A stretch of DNA of 64,000 bases from Pseudomonas sp. stari2 (GCF_040760005.1 NZ_CP099760.1:2041501-2105500); one strand, 5' to 3'. Positions 47,352 through 56,742 are shown, counted from the first letter of the stretch. Made by a program: numbers and translations. Notes: generated from the letters alone by a model not told the origin.

Positions 47352-50300
47352 AAATAGCGACTCAACAAGGCCCGCAAGGCCGCCGGTTTCACCGGTTTGG
47401 CCAGATAATCCAGCCCCGCCGTGTGCACCTGCGCCACGGTTTCTGGATGCCCGTCGGCGCTGATCACCACCCCCGGCACCGGCTCGCCCAGGCGAGTGCG
47501 CAACCAGGCCATCAGATCAGTGCCGGTCTCGCCGTGATCAAGATGGAAGTCCACCAGCGCCAGTTGCGGCCGCACGCCATCGTTGAGCAGCGCCGCGCAC
47601 TCCTCGCGGTTGCGCGCCGTCCACACCTGACAACCCCAACGCGTGAGCAGGCTGTTCATAGCGATCAGAATGCTGTCTTCGTTGTCGATGCACAGCACCT
47701 GCGCGCCGCTGTGCAGCTTGCCGTTGAGTTCGACCGCCGCGCTCGGCTGTGCAGTCTGCGTCCGCGCCAGCGGCACCCGCACACTGAACACACTGCCGTG
47801 CCCCGGCCATGAACGCACGCTCAAGGTATGCCCGAGCACCCGGCACAAGCCGTCGGCAATCGCCAGACCCAGGCCCAGGCCTTTCTCGGCGCGGGTCTGG
47901 TGGCTGTCGAGGCGTTTGAACTCTTCGAAAATCACTTGCTGCTTGTCTTCCGGAATCCCCGGCCCGCGATCCCATACTTCCAGGCAGATTTCACCCTGAC
48001 GCCGGCGCACTCCCAGCAAGACCGGGCCTTTTGCGTAGCGGAAGGCATTGGTCAGGAAGTTCTGCAGGATCCGTCGCAGCAACTTGATGTCGCTGTCGAT
48101 GCGCAGGTGACTGCCGCGCACCCGGAAGTTCAAACCCTGTTCCTGTGCCAGAACCTTGAATTCGGCACCGAGGGTGTCGAACAGCTCATTGACCGCGAAC
48201 GGCTTGCGATCCGGGTTGATCTTGCCGTTTTCCAGGCGGGAAATGTCCAGCAGGTCGCTGATCAGGTCTTCGGCTGAACGCAACGAGCTGTCGAGATGCT
48301 GCACCAGTTTCTGTGCCTCGCCGCTCAAGCCATCGTCCTGATGGGAGAGGGCGGCGGAGAACAGCCGTGCGGCGTTCAAGGGTTGCATCAAGTCGTGACT
48401 GACCGCCGCGAGGAAGCGGGTTTTCGACTGGTTGGCCGCCTCGGCATTGCCCTTGGCTTCGGTCAGCGCGACGTTGAGTTGCGACAGTTCTTGCGTCCGT
48501 TCGCTGACCCGTTGCTCCAGGCCTTCGTTGGCCTCAGTCAATGCCTGTTCAGCCTCGCGGAATGCGGTGATGTCAGTGAAGCTCATGACGAAACCGCCGC
48601 CAGGCATCGGGTTGCCGATCAGCTCGATCACCCGGCCGTTGGGGAACAGCCGCTCGGAGGTATGGGCGCGGCCCTGACGCATCCAGTGCAGGCGCCGGGC
48701 GACGTGGACCTCTGCTTCGCCGGGGCCACACAAGCCGCGTTCGGCGTTGTAGCGAATGATGTCGGCGATCGGCCGGCCAACGCTGATCAAGCCGTCCGGG
48801 TAGTTGAACAGCTCCAGATAACGCCGGTTCCAGGCCACCAGTTTCAGCGACTGGTCGACCACGCTGATGCCCTGTGTGATGTTCTCGATGGCGCCTTGCA
48901 GCAGCGCACGGTTGAACTGCAATACTTCCGAGGCTTCGTCGGCGATCCGGACGACGTCCTCCAACTGCATTTCCCGACCTTCGATGGCGGCTTTTACTAC
49001 AGCTCGCGTCGAAGAAGCACCGAGGACACCGGCCAGCAATCGTTCGGTGTGGGCGATCCATTCGCCGTCGGCGTTCTGGTTCGGGTTGAAGCCTTTGCCT
49101 TGGCGATAGGCGAAGCGGATAAAGCTCTGGCGCGCACGCTCTTCACCGACAAACCGTGCCGCCAGCTGCAGCAGATCGTCAATCTGCACCGCCAGCATCG
49201 AACGTGCGCTGGGGCGGGCGCTGATTTCCTGGCCGATAAAACGTCCGGCCTGCCAGTGTTCCGACACCCGGGTGCGCGACAGTACCGAGACCCAGGCGAA
49301 CAGGGTGAAGTTGCCCGCCAGCGACAGCACCACGCCTTGGGTCAGCGGGGTGATCGGCAGATTCAGCGGGTTGCTGTGCAGCCAGGCAAGTCCCGGGAAC
49401 GTCTCCAGCGGCACACCGAGGCTGCGAGCCGCAATCGGCAGGATCAAAGTGTAGAACCACAGGAACGTGCCGGCGGCGAGACCGGCGAACACGCCACGGC
49501 GGTTGGCCTGTTTCCAGTACAGCGCACCGAGCATTGCCGGTGCCAGTTGAGTCACGGCGGCGAAAGCGATCTGGCCGATGGTCGCCAGGCTCGCGGTAGA
49601 ACCGAGCAAGCGGTAGCTGACGTAAGCCAGCAACAGAATGACCACGATGCTGACCCGGCGTACCGAGAGCATCCACTGGCGGAACACTTCGAACGGCCGC
49701 TCGGCATTGTTGCGCCGTAGCAGCCACGGCAACAGCATGTCGTTGGACACCATGGTCGACAGCGCCACACTCGCCACGATCACCATACCGGTGGCCGCCG
49801 ACGCGCCGCCAATGAATGCCAGCATCGCCAGCGCCGGGTGGGCCTGGGCCAGCGGCAGGCTGATGACGAAAGAATCCGGGAGAACGGAGCTGGGCAACAT
49901 CATCTGACCGGCCAGCGCGATCGGGACTACGAACAGCGCGGCCAAGGCCAGATAGGTCGGAAACACCCACTTGGCCAGGCGCAGATCCTGCGGGTCGATG
50001 TTTTCCACCACGGTGACGTGGAACTGCCGGGGCAGGCAGATGATCGCCATCATCGCTACGCCGGTCTGCACCACCATCGACGGCCAGTTGATGGTTTCTT
50101 TCCAGTATTCCTCTAGGCGTGGGGCGAGCATTGCCTGATTGAACAGGTCGTCGAAGCCGTCATACAGGCCATAGGTGACGAAGGCGCCGACGGCGAGGAA
50201 GGCGAACAGCTTCACCAGCGACTCGAACGCAATCGCCAGCACCATGCCCCGGTGGTGCTCGGTGGCGTCGAGGTTGCGCGTGCCGAAAACGATGGTGAAC

Positions 50301-50812
50301 AAGGCCAGCACCAGTGACACGATCAGCGCCGTGTCCTGGGCGCGGGTGCCCATGGCGTCGGCGCCAGCGCCGATCAGCAGGTTCACGCCGAGGACGATGC
50401 CCTTGAGTTGCAAGGCTATATAAGGCAGAACGCCGACCAGACAGATCAGTGCGACCACCACCGCCAGCGATTGGGATTTGCCGTAACGGGCGGCGATGAA
50501 GTCGGCAATGGAGGTGATGTTCTCCTGTTTGCTGATCATCACCATTTTTTGCAGGACCCACGGCGCGCCCAGCAATAGCAGGATCGGCCCGAGGTAGATC
50601 GGCAGAAATGACCACAACTGTTCGGCCGCCTGACCGACTGCGCCGAAGAACGTCCAGCTGGTGCAGTAGACCGCCAGCGACAGGCTGTACACCCAGGCAC
50701 GCATCCGCGGCGGCAACGGCGCGCTGCGACGGTCGCCGTAGAAGGCGATGGCGAACATGATGGCCATATAGGCCAGGGCGACGGCGGCGATCAGCCCGGT
50801 GGACAACGACAT
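47342..50812 (-). CDS. Transporter-sensor hybrid histidine kinase (CrbS/MxtR type)
   Basis: A 1156-residue fusion. Residues about 1-500 form a sodium:solute symporter (SSF/PutP) domain with about 13 helices. Then come a linker, a PAS domain (about 650-760) with VVDQSLKLVAWNRRYLELFN, a coiled stretch, the dimerisation helix AAVSHDLMQPLNAARLF (His near 807), the ATPase with DRGPGIP and KGLGLGLAI, and a C-terminal receiver (about 1039-1156) with ALVDFHLD (phospho-Asp). The layout matches CrbS/MxtR, which senses acetate-type substrates and controls acs through CrbR. The cognate regulator is not in the window. Confidence 0.92.
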   Translation of the reverse strand: MSLSTGLIAAVALAYMAIMFAIAFYGDRRSAPLPPRMRAWVYSLSLAVYCTSWTFFGAVGQAAEQLWSFLPIYLGPILLLLGAPWVLQKMVMISKQENITSIADFIAARYGKSQSLAVVVALICLVGVLPYIALQLKGIVLGVNLLIGAGADAMGTRAQDTALIVSLVLALFTIVFGTRNLDATEHHRGMVLAIAFESLVKLFAFLAVGAFVTYGLYDGFDDLFNQAMLAPRLEEYWKETINWPSMVVQTGVAMMAIICLPRQFHVTVVENIDPQDLRLAKWVFPTYLALAALFVVPIALAGQMMLPSSVLPDSFVISLPLAQAHPALAMLAFIGGASAATGMVIVASVALSTMVSNDMLLPWLLRRNNAERPFEVFRQWMLSVRRVSIVVILLLAYVSYRLLGSTASLATIGQIAFAAVTQLAPAMLGALYWKQANRRGVFAGLAAGTFLWFYTLILPIAARSLGVPLETFPGLAWLHSNPLNLPITPLTQGVVLSLAGNFTLFAWVSVLSRTRVSEHWQAGRFIGQEISARPSARSMLAVQIDDLLQLAARFVGEERARQSFIRFAYRQGKGFNPNQNADGEWIAHTERLLAGVLGASSTRAVVKAAIEGREMQLEDVVRIADEASEVLQFNRALLQGAIENITQGISVVDQSLKLVAWNRRYLELFNYPDGLISVGRPIADIIRYNAERGLCGPGEAEVHVARRLHWMRQGRAHTSERLFPNGRVIELIGNPMPGGGFVMSFTDITAFREAEQALTEANEGLEQRVSERTQELSQLNVALTEAKGNAEAANQSKTRFLAAVSHDLMQPLNAARLFSAALSHQDDGLSGEAQKLVQHLDSSLRSAEDLISDLLDISRLENGKINPDRKPFAVNELFDTLGAEFKVLAQEQGLNFRVRGSHLRIDSDIKLLRRILQNFLTNAFRYAKGPVLLGVRRRQGEICLEVWDRGPGIPEDKQQVIFEEFKRLDSHQTRAEKGLGLGLAIADGLCRVLGHTLSVRSWPGHGSVFSVRVPLARTQTAQPSAAVELNGKLHSGAQVLCIDNEDSILIAMNSLLTRWGCQVWTARNREECAALLNDGVRPQLALVDFHLDHGETGTDLMAWLRTRLGEPVPGVVISADGHPETVAQVHTAGLDYLAKPVKPAALRALLSRYLPL

Positions 50813-50948
50813 GGAGCACTCCCGACAAAATACGACCGGACTCGCGCCCGGCCAGACAGTCTCGCATGTGCGCGGCGGTTAGTCAGTGTCGACCAAGGTC
50901 GTGGCGTGGCGGTGTGTCGCAGGCGCAGAACCGGGCGGTTCTGCGCTG

Positions 50949-51491
50949 TCAGTCCTGACGCAGCGCGATGTCTATCAGCCGGTGCAGTTCTTCGACTTCC
51001 AGCGGTGCCACGGCAAACAGGATGCGGAACACCGTTGGCGAAACCACCAGGTTGATCAGGTGATCCACGCTCGGTGGTGACTCGTCCGGGAAGCGGTCGA
51101 CGATGGTCTGCAACTGATCGGCAATGATCGCGATGCAGAATCCCGGTGTGGCACTGGCCTGCACATCGCGCATGACATTGCGCCCCGGTTCGGAGCTCAT
51201 TTCGTCCAGATACTGCTCGGCCCAGGCGCGGATATCGCCGCGCAGGCTGCCGGTTTCCAAGGGATCGCTTTCAGGGCGCAAGCGGGCGAGGGCGACGTCG
51301 GCGAGCAGCGCCGACAGATCACCCCAGCGCCGATAAATGGTCGAGGGCGTGACCCCGGCCCGTGCGGCAATTTGCGGGACAGTCACGGTGGAGCGCTCCT
51401 GCTCTTCGAGGAGGGCGCGCACGGCGCCGTGAATCGATTCCTGTACCCGGGCGCTTCGGCCGCCGGGCCGGCTACTTTCTTTAATAGGCAT
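50949..51491 (-). CDS. TetR family regulator
   Basis: A 180-residue repressor from ATG 51491 (MPIKESSRPGGRSARVQESI). The DNA-binding helix-turn-helix is TVTVPQIAARAGVTPSTIYRRWGDLSALL (about 34-62). The C-terminal ligand domain is typical of the AcrR group with a TetR_C-type all-helical bundle. It is divergent from an MFS gene, sharing a 91-bp spacer with candidate operators, so it probably represses that exporter and itself. The longer frame to 51659 is antisense to the MFS start. Confidence 0.92.
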   Translation of the reverse strand: MPIKESSRPGGRSARVQESIHGAVRALLEEQERSTVTVPQIAARAGVTPSTIYRRWGDLSALLADVALARLRPESDPLETGSLRGDIRAWAEQYLDEMSSEPGRNVMRDVQASATPGFCIAIIADQLQTIVDRFPDESPPSVDHLINLVVSPTVFRILFAVAPLEVEELHRLIDIALRQD

Positions 51492-51540
51492 GTGCCAGAC
51501 CTTAACACAAAGAATTTGCTTTAAGCGCAAGTCGGGAGCA

Positions 51541-51577
51541 CACTCCGCAAAAGCAAAAAAATAGCTTTTAAGGAGTG
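51541..51577 (+). promoter_or_regulatory. Inverted repeat over the MFS ribosome-binding site
   Basis: Arms CACTCCGCAAAAGC (51541-51554) and GCTTTTAAGGAGTG (51564-51577), two mismatches, 9-bp A-rich loop. The right arm contains the AAGGAG site 5 bp before the ATG. A second palindrome, TTGCTTTAAGCGCAA, is at 51515-51529. Either could be a TetR operator; the first could also be an RNA hairpin hiding the ribosome-binding site. Confidence 0.55.
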
Positions 51578-51582
51578 TATCC

Positions 51583-52770
51583 ATGACCCGCCTTGCTTCC
51601 AACCGTTCCAGCCTGTGGTTTCTGGCGATCACCTTACTCAGTTTTCTCGCCGCTTCCACCGCGCCGACGCCGTTGTATCACCTGTACCAGGATCACCTGC
51701 ATTTCTCGGCAGCGGTGCTGACTCTGATTTTCGGCGTTTACGCGCTGAGTCTGCTGACCGCGCTGCTGACGGTCGGTTCGCTGTCGGATCATCTGGGCCG
51801 CAAACCGGTGATCTTCACCGCCGTTGTCCTGAACGCCGTGGCGATGCTGCTGTTTGTCTACGCCGACAGCGTGAGCTGGTTGATCGGCGCGCGGGTGTTG
51901 CAGGGTTTTGCTACCGGCATGGCCACTGCCGTGTTGAGCGCGACGCTGCTGGACACCGATCGCCAGCAAGGGCCGCTGATCAACAGTGTGGCGCCGCTGC
52001 TCGGCATGGCGCTCGGTGCGATGGGCTGCGGTTTGCTGGCGGAATTCGCGCCCGCGCCACTGCAACTGACCTATTGGCTGCTGCTCGTGCTGTTTGTGTT
52101 GCAAGGCGTTTATGTCTGGCGCCTGCCGGAAAGTGTCTCGCCGCAGGCCGGAGCGTGGGCGTCGCTGCGGCCGACCCTGCATGTGCCGGTTCAGGCGCGT
52201 TCCACACTGTGGCGCGTGTTGCCGTTGAACACCGCGACCTGGGCGCTCGGCGGTTTCTATGCCTCGCTCGCTCCGTCGCTGGTACGCACGGCGACCGGTT
52301 CGACTTCGAATCTGATCGGCGGCGCGACCGTGGCAGCGTTGACCGTGACCGGTGCGCTGATGATTTTCACACTGCGTAATCGTCCAGCCTCCCGGGCGCT
52401 GCAACTTGGCGCAAGCCTGTTGCCGGCCGGCATCGTGTTGATGCTGCTGGGCGTGCACAGCGCCAGTCTGTCGTTGTTCTTCTTCGGCACGCTGGTCGCC
52501 GGGTGTGGATTTGGCTCCGGCTTTCTCGGTGCGGTGCGCAGTCTGGTGCCGCTGGCGTTGCCCCATGAACGGGCTGGATTGATGTCGGCATTCTATGTAC
52601 TGAGTTACCTGGCGTTCTGCCTGCCGGCGTTGCTGGCCGGGCACTTCACTCACAGCCTTGGCTTGCTTGCGACCACCGATGTGTATGGCGCGGTACTGAT
52701 CGTGTTGGCGGTCGGCGCGCTGTTGATGAGTTTCCGTGCGCAAGCGGTCAAGACCTGCAGCGCGCCATAA
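51583..52770 (+). CDS. MFS transporter (drug/metabolite exporter)
   Basis: A 395-residue, 12-helix major facilitator. It opens MTRLASNRSSLWFLAITLLSFLAASTAPTPLYHLYQDHL and has GSLSDHLGRKPVIF (about 62-75), the signature loop between helices 2 and 3, and LQGFATGMATAVLSATLLD in helix 4-5. The substrate is not deducible. It is divergent from the TetR gene and should be controlled by it. AAGGAG is 5 bp before the ATG. Confidence 0.92.
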   Translation: MTRLASNRSSLWFLAITLLSFLAASTAPTPLYHLYQDHLHFSAAVLTLIFGVYALSLLTALLTVGSLSDHLGRKPVIFTAVVLNAVAMLLFVYADSVSWLIGARVLQGFATGMATAVLSATLLDTDRQQGPLINSVAPLLGMALGAMGCGLLAEFAPAPLQLTYWLLLVLFVLQGVYVWRLPESVSPQAGAWASLRPTLHVPVQARSTLWRVLPLNTATWALGGFYASLAPSLVRTATGSTSNLIGGATVAALTVTGALMIFTLRNRPASRALQLGASLLPAGIVLMLLGVHSASLSLFFFGTLVAGCGFGSGFLGAVRSLVPLALPHERAGLMSAFYVLSYLAFCLPALLAGHFTHSLGLLATTDVYGAVLIVLAVGALLMSFRAQAVKTCSAP

Positions 52771-52822
52771 GCCTGTGGATTCGGTTAGCCTTGGCCAGCC
52801 CATTCTTCTCACGGATCGACTC

Positions 52823-53134
52823 ATGAAGATTATCCGCAGTAAGTCCTTCACCGCCGAGCGTGCCTGGGACGCGCTCGACATCGCGAACATGAACGGCATC
52901 ACCACGCGCCTGCACTGGACCGATCAGCCTTATAAATGGCATGTCAACGACGGTGAGGAAGTGTTCGTGGTGCTCGACGGGCAGGTGCTCATGCACTATC
53001 GCGAAGAAGGCGAGGAAAAGCAGGTGCAGCTCGATGTCGGTGATATCTTCTACGCGTCCGTCGGCACGGAGCATGTTGCTCATCCGCAAGGTGCTGCGCG
53101 GATTCTGGTGATTGAAACCGAAGGCAGCGTCTGA
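52823..53134 (+). CDS. Small cupin protein
   Basis: A 103-residue single cupin: MKIIRSKSFTAERAWDALDI, then the first motif YKWHVNDGEEVFVVLDGQVLMHY (His, Glu) and second motif VGDIFYASVGTEHVAHP (His). It probably binds a divalent metal. No enzymatic activity can be named. The gene lies 52 bp after the MFS gene and may share its transcript. ATG 52823 is the only start that keeps the standard cupin length. Confidence 0.88.
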   Translation: MKIIRSKSFTAERAWDALDIANMNGITTRLHWTDQPYKWHVNDGEEVFVVLDGQVLMHYREEGEEKQVQLDVGDIFYASVGTEHVAHPQGAARILVIETEGSV

Positions 53135-53236
53135 CTGCATATCTACAAAACAGATAACAGTTAGAGAAATTACCCGTTATATAGATATTCGATTCGGTTC
53201 TACCATGGGCTCAACCTCACCTGAGGACAGGAGTTC

Positions 53237-54391
53237 ATGATGATTTGCCCCAACAGTGTCAAACCCGGCATCAAGCCTTTCAGCCAGCTTCAGCATCCGC
53301 GTGAAGTGATCCGTCAATTCACACCGAACTGGTTCGCCGCGACCATGGGTACCGGTGTGCTGGCGTTGGCGTTGGCGCAATTGCCCGTCGCCATCCCGGG
53401 ACTGCACACCGTGGCCGAAGGGCTGTGGATGTTCAACATTCTGTTGTTCGTGCTGTTTACCGCGGCCTACGCCGCGCGCTGGATTCTGTTCTTCGACGAA
53501 GCGCGGCGGATCTTCGGCCACTCTACGGTTTCGATGTTCTTCGGCACCATTCCCATGGGGCTGGCAACCATCATCAACGGCTTTCTGCTGTTCGGTCTGC
53601 CGCGCTGGGGCGAGGGTGTCATTCATCTGGCTGAAGTGCTGTGGTGGCTGGACGTGGCGATGTCGCTAGCCTGCGGTGTGCTGATTCCCTACATGATGTT
53701 TACCCGTCAGGAACACAGCATCGATCAGATGACCGCCGTCTGGCTGTTGCCGGTAGTGGCGGCGGAAGTGGCGGCGGCCAGCGGTGGACTGCTCGCGCCG
53801 CATCTGGCTGACGCGCACTCGCAACTGGTGGTGCTGACGACCAGCTACGTGCTCTGGGCGTTTTCCCTGCCGGTGGCGTTCAGCATTCTGACCATCCTGC
53901 TGTTGCGCATGGCCCTGCACAAACTGCCCCACGAAAACATGGCGGCTTCGAGCTGGCTCGCTCTGGGGCCGATCGGCACCGGTGCCTTGGGCATGTTGTT
54001 GCTGGGCGGTGATGCGCCAGCGATCTTCGCGGCCAATGGTCTGCCGGGCATCGGTGAAATCGCGTCGGGCCTGGGCTTGATAGCGGGGATCACGCTCTGG
54101 GGCTTTGGCTTGTGGTGGATGTTGATGGCGCTGTTGATCACCGTGCGCTACCTGCGCGACGGCATCCCGTTCAACCTTGGCTGGTGGGGATTTACCTTCC
54201 CGTTGGGCGTGTATTCGCTGGCGACCCTGAAACTGGGCAGCACGTTGAACCTGACATTCTTCAGCGTGGCCGGTTGTGTGCTGGTGACGTTGCTGGCGGT
54301 GATGTGGCTGATCGTCGGCCAGCGCACACTGCAAGGCGCATGGCGCGGCGAGCTGTTTGTTTCACCGTGCATTGCAGGTTTGAAGAAATAA
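53237..54391 (+). CDS. TDT / SLAC1 family transporter
   Basis: A 384-residue membrane protein with ten helices of the tellurite-resistance/dicarboxylate transporter (TDT) family. Its start region QFTPNWFAATMGTGVLALALAQLP (about 27-50) is the family signature at helix 1, and NLGWWGFTFPLGVYSLATLKL (about 316-336) is the corresponding late helix. TDT proteins move malate, sulfite, chloride or similar anions. The substrate is unknown. ATG 53237 or 53240; AGGAG is upstream at about 53228. Monocistronic. Confidence 0.9.
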   Translation: MMICPNSVKPGIKPFSQLQHPREVIRQFTPNWFAATMGTGVLALALAQLPVAIPGLHTVAEGLWMFNILLFVLFTAAYAARWILFFDEARRIFGHSTVSMFFGTIPMGLATIINGFLLFGLPRWGEGVIHLAEVLWWLDVAMSLACGVLIPYMMFTRQEHSIDQMTAVWLLPVVAAEVAAASGGLLAPHLADAHSQLVVLTTSYVLWAFSLPVAFSILTILLLRMALHKLPHENMAASSWLALGPIGTGALGMLLLGGDAPAIFAANGLPGIGEIASGLGLIAGITLWGFGLWWMLMALLITVRYLRDGIPFNLGWWGFTFPLGVYSLATLKLGSTLNLTFFSVAGCVLVTLLAVMWLIVGQRTLQGAWRGELFVSPCIAGLKK

Positions 54392-54412
54392 CCTGAAAAG
54401 TTTAGGTAAGGT

Positions 54413-54459
54413 GTGGCCTGGATCGTGGATCGACACTCCAATAAACGTATCCAGGCCAC
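54413..54459 (+). other. Inverted repeat between TDT and LplT-PlsC genes
   Basis: Perfect 11-bp arms GTGGCCTGGAT (54413-54423) and ATCCAGGCCAC (54449-54459) with a 25-bp loop, 30 bp before the LplT-PlsC ATG. It could be a weak terminator or leader hairpin; no T-run is present. Confidence 0.4.
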
Positions 54460-54489
54460 TCGTTACCCAACATCAGGGACACACGGAAG

Positions 54490-56364
54490 ATGAGTCACCC
54501 CTCACAGTTCAACCTGCTGCGTACCCGGCGCTTCCTGCCGTTCTTCATCACCCAGTCGCTGGGCGCGTTCAACGACAACGTGTTCAAGCAATCGCTGATC
54601 CTCGCCATTCTCTATCGGCTGACCATCGAAGGTGACCGCTCGATCTGGGTCAACCTGTGTGCGCTACTGTTTATTCTGCCGTTCTTCCTGTTTTCGGCGC
54701 TGGCCGGGCAGTTCGGGGAAAAGTTCGCCAAGGATGCGCTGATCCGTCTGATCAAGCTGGCAGAAATCGCCATCATGGCCGTGGGATCCGTCGGTTTCCT
54801 GTTCGATCACCTGTCGTTGATGCTGGTGGCACTGTTCGCCATGGGCACGCACTCGGCGCTGTTCGGGCCGGTGAAGTACTCGATCCTGCCGCAGGCTTTG
54901 CACGAGGATGAGCTGGTCGGTGGTAACGGACTGGTGGAAATGGGCACGTTCCTGGCGATCCTGGCCGGCACCATCGGCGCCGGGGTCATCATGTCCTCGT
55001 CGCACTATGCGCCGCTGGTATCCGGTGCGATTGTCGGCATCGCGGTTCTGGGTTACCTTGCCAGTCGCGGCATTCCCCGGGCGGCGGCCGCCTCACCGGA
55101 AATGCGCTTGAACTGGAACATCTTCAGCCAGTCCTGGGCCACGCTGAAACTCGGGCTGGGGCAGACGCCAGCGGTGTCGCGTTCGATTGTCGGCAACTCG
55201 TGGTTCTGGTTCGTCGGGGCGATTTATCTGACGCAGATCCCGGCTTATGCGAAGGAGTGGATGCACGGCGATGAAACCGTGGTCACCCTCATTCTCACGG
55301 TGTTTTCGGTCGGCATCGCCGTGGGTTCGATGCTTTGCGAGAAGCTTTCCGGGCGCAAGGTCGAGATCGGTCTGGTACCGTTCGGCTCGTTCGGTCTGAC
55401 GGTTTTCGGGCTATTGCTATGGTGGCACTCCGGCGGAATTCCGGAGAGTGCCGTTGGCCATAGCTGGACTGAGGTGCTCGGCTTCGGACACGCCTGGGCT
55501 GTACTGGTCGACATCCTCGGCCTCGGCATCTTTGGCGGTTTCTACATTGTGCCGCTGTATGCGTTGATCCAGTCGCGCACCGCCGAGAACGAACGGGCGC
55601 GGGTTATCGCCGCCAACAACATTCTCAACGCGCTGTTCATGGTGATTTCGGCCATCGTCTCCATCGTGTTGCTGAGCGTGGTCAAACTGTCGATTCCACA
55701 GCTGTTCCTGGCGGTGTCGCTGCTGAACATCGGCGTCAACGCCTACATCTTCAAGATCGTCCCCGAGTTCAGCATGCGTTTCATGATCTGGCTGCTCAGC
55801 CATTCCATGTACCGTGTCGAGCATCGCAACCTTGAAGCGATTCCCGATGAGGGCGCGGCGTTGCTGGTGTGCAACCACGTATCGTTCGTCGATGCCTTGC
55901 TGATTGGTGGCGCGGTGCGTCGGCCGATTCGCTTTGTCATGTACTACAAGATCTACAACCTGCCGGTGCTGAACTTTATCTTCCGCACGGCGGGGACCAT
56001 TCCTATCGCCGGACGCCAGGAAGACATCCAGATCTACGAAAAGGCCTTCACCCGGATTGCCCAGTATCTGAAGGACGGTGAACTGGTGTGCATCTTCCCG
56101 GAAGGCAAGTTGACCGCTGACGGTGAGATCAACGAGTTCAAGAGCGGGCTGACGCGGATTCTCGAAGAGACGCCGGTGCCGGTTATTCCGCTGGCGTTGC
56201 AGGGGTTGTGGGGGAGTTTCTTCAGTCGTGATCCGAATAAAGGGTTGTTTCACCGCTTGTGGTCGCGAGTGACGTTGGTGGCGGGTTCGCCGGTGGCAGT
56301 TGAGGCGGCGCAGCCTGCCGAATTGCAGGCGCTGGTAGGGGAGTTGCGCGGGACTGTCAGGTAG
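54490..56364 (+). CDS. Lysophospholipid transporter / 1-acylglycerol-phosphate acyltransferase fusion (LplT-PlsC)
   Basis: A 624-residue fusion. Residues about 10-400 are a 12-helix major facilitator of LplT type, beginning RRFLPFFITQSLGAFNDNVFKQ. Residues about 425-624 are a PlsC acyltransferase with VCNHVSFVDALL (the HX4D site, about 459), then FPEGKLTADGEINEF (about 537). It should flip lysophospholipid inward and reacylate it. E. coli Aas adds an acyl-ACP synthetase domain, which is absent here, so the acyl donor must be supplied elsewhere. Confidence 0.93.
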   Translation: MSHPSQFNLLRTRRFLPFFITQSLGAFNDNVFKQSLILAILYRLTIEGDRSIWVNLCALLFILPFFLFSALAGQFGEKFAKDALIRLIKLAEIAIMAVGSVGFLFDHLSLMLVALFAMGTHSALFGPVKYSILPQALHEDELVGGNGLVEMGTFLAILAGTIGAGVIMSSSHYAPLVSGAIVGIAVLGYLASRGIPRAAAASPEMRLNWNIFSQSWATLKLGLGQTPAVSRSIVGNSWFWFVGAIYLTQIPAYAKEWMHGDETVVTLILTVFSVGIAVGSMLCEKLSGRKVEIGLVPFGSFGLTVFGLLLWWHSGGIPESAVGHSWTEVLGFGHAWAVLVDILGLGIFGGFYIVPLYALIQSRTAENERARVIAANNILNALFMVISAIVSIVLLSVVKLSIPQLFLAVSLLNIGVNAYIFKIVPEFSMRFMIWLLSHSMYRVEHRNLEAIPDEGAALLVCNHVSFVDALLIGGAVRRPIRFVMYYKIYNLPVLNFIFRTAGTIPIAGRQEDIQIYEKAFTRIAQYLKDGELVCIFPEGKLTADGEINEFKSGLTRILEETPVPVIPLALQGLWGSFFSRDPNKGLFHRLWSRVTLVAGSPVAVEAAQPAELQALVGELRGTVR

Positions 56365-56375
56365 TTGTTTAGAAA

Positions 56376-56400
56376 GCCGCCATCCCTGACGGATGGCGGC
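56376..56400. terminator. Bidirectional terminator, LplT-PlsC / gdx
   Basis: GCCGCCATCC-CTGAC-GGATGGCGGC between convergent genes, with weak A/T tails. Confidence 0.75.
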
Positions 56401-56406
56401 AACGGC

Positions 56407-56721
56407 TCAGGCGCTGACCTTGAGCCCGATCAATCCGGTGATGATCAGTGCAACGCTGGCCAGCCGAATCAACGCCATCGACTCGCCAAACAGAATGATC
56501 CCGGCAATCACCGTGCCCACGGCACCGACGCCAGTCCAGATCGCATAAGCCGTACCCAGCGGCAGTTCCTTCATCGCCAGCCCCAGCAAACCAAGGCTGA
56601 CTGCCATGGCGGCGACGGTAAGAACGGTGGGCAGCGGACGGCTGAAGCCATCGGTGTATTTGAGACCGACGGCCCAGCCGACTTCGAACAGGCCGGCGAA
56701 AAACAGAATGATCCAGGACAT
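56407..56721 (-). CDS. gdx: Guanidinium exporter (SugE/Gdx, SMR family)
   Basis: A 104-residue small multidrug resistance protein with four helices: [20 protein letters not shown] (Glu13 in helix 1 is the proton/substrate residue), then [19 protein letters not shown], and [20 protein letters not shown] (about 49-68). It shows the SugE/Gdx features (Trp16, Lys-Tyr after helix 1) rather than EmrE. Gdx exports guanidinium in exchange for protons. A two-hairpin guanidine-II riboswitch lies just upstream, which supports this assignment strongly. Confidence 0.94.
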   Translation of the reverse strand: MSWIILFFAGLFEVGWAVGLKYTDGFSRPLPTVLTVAAMAVSLGLLGLAMKELPLGTAYAIWTGVGAVGTVIAGIILFGESMALIRLASVALIITGLIGLKVSA

Positions 56722-56742
56722 GAAAGACCTCCATCGATTGAC

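Noticed and set aside
48296..49720. Plus-strand frame of 474 codons opposite the sensor kinase
   Set aside because: It overlaps the kinase and symporter coding regions entirely; no ribosome-binding site or domain.
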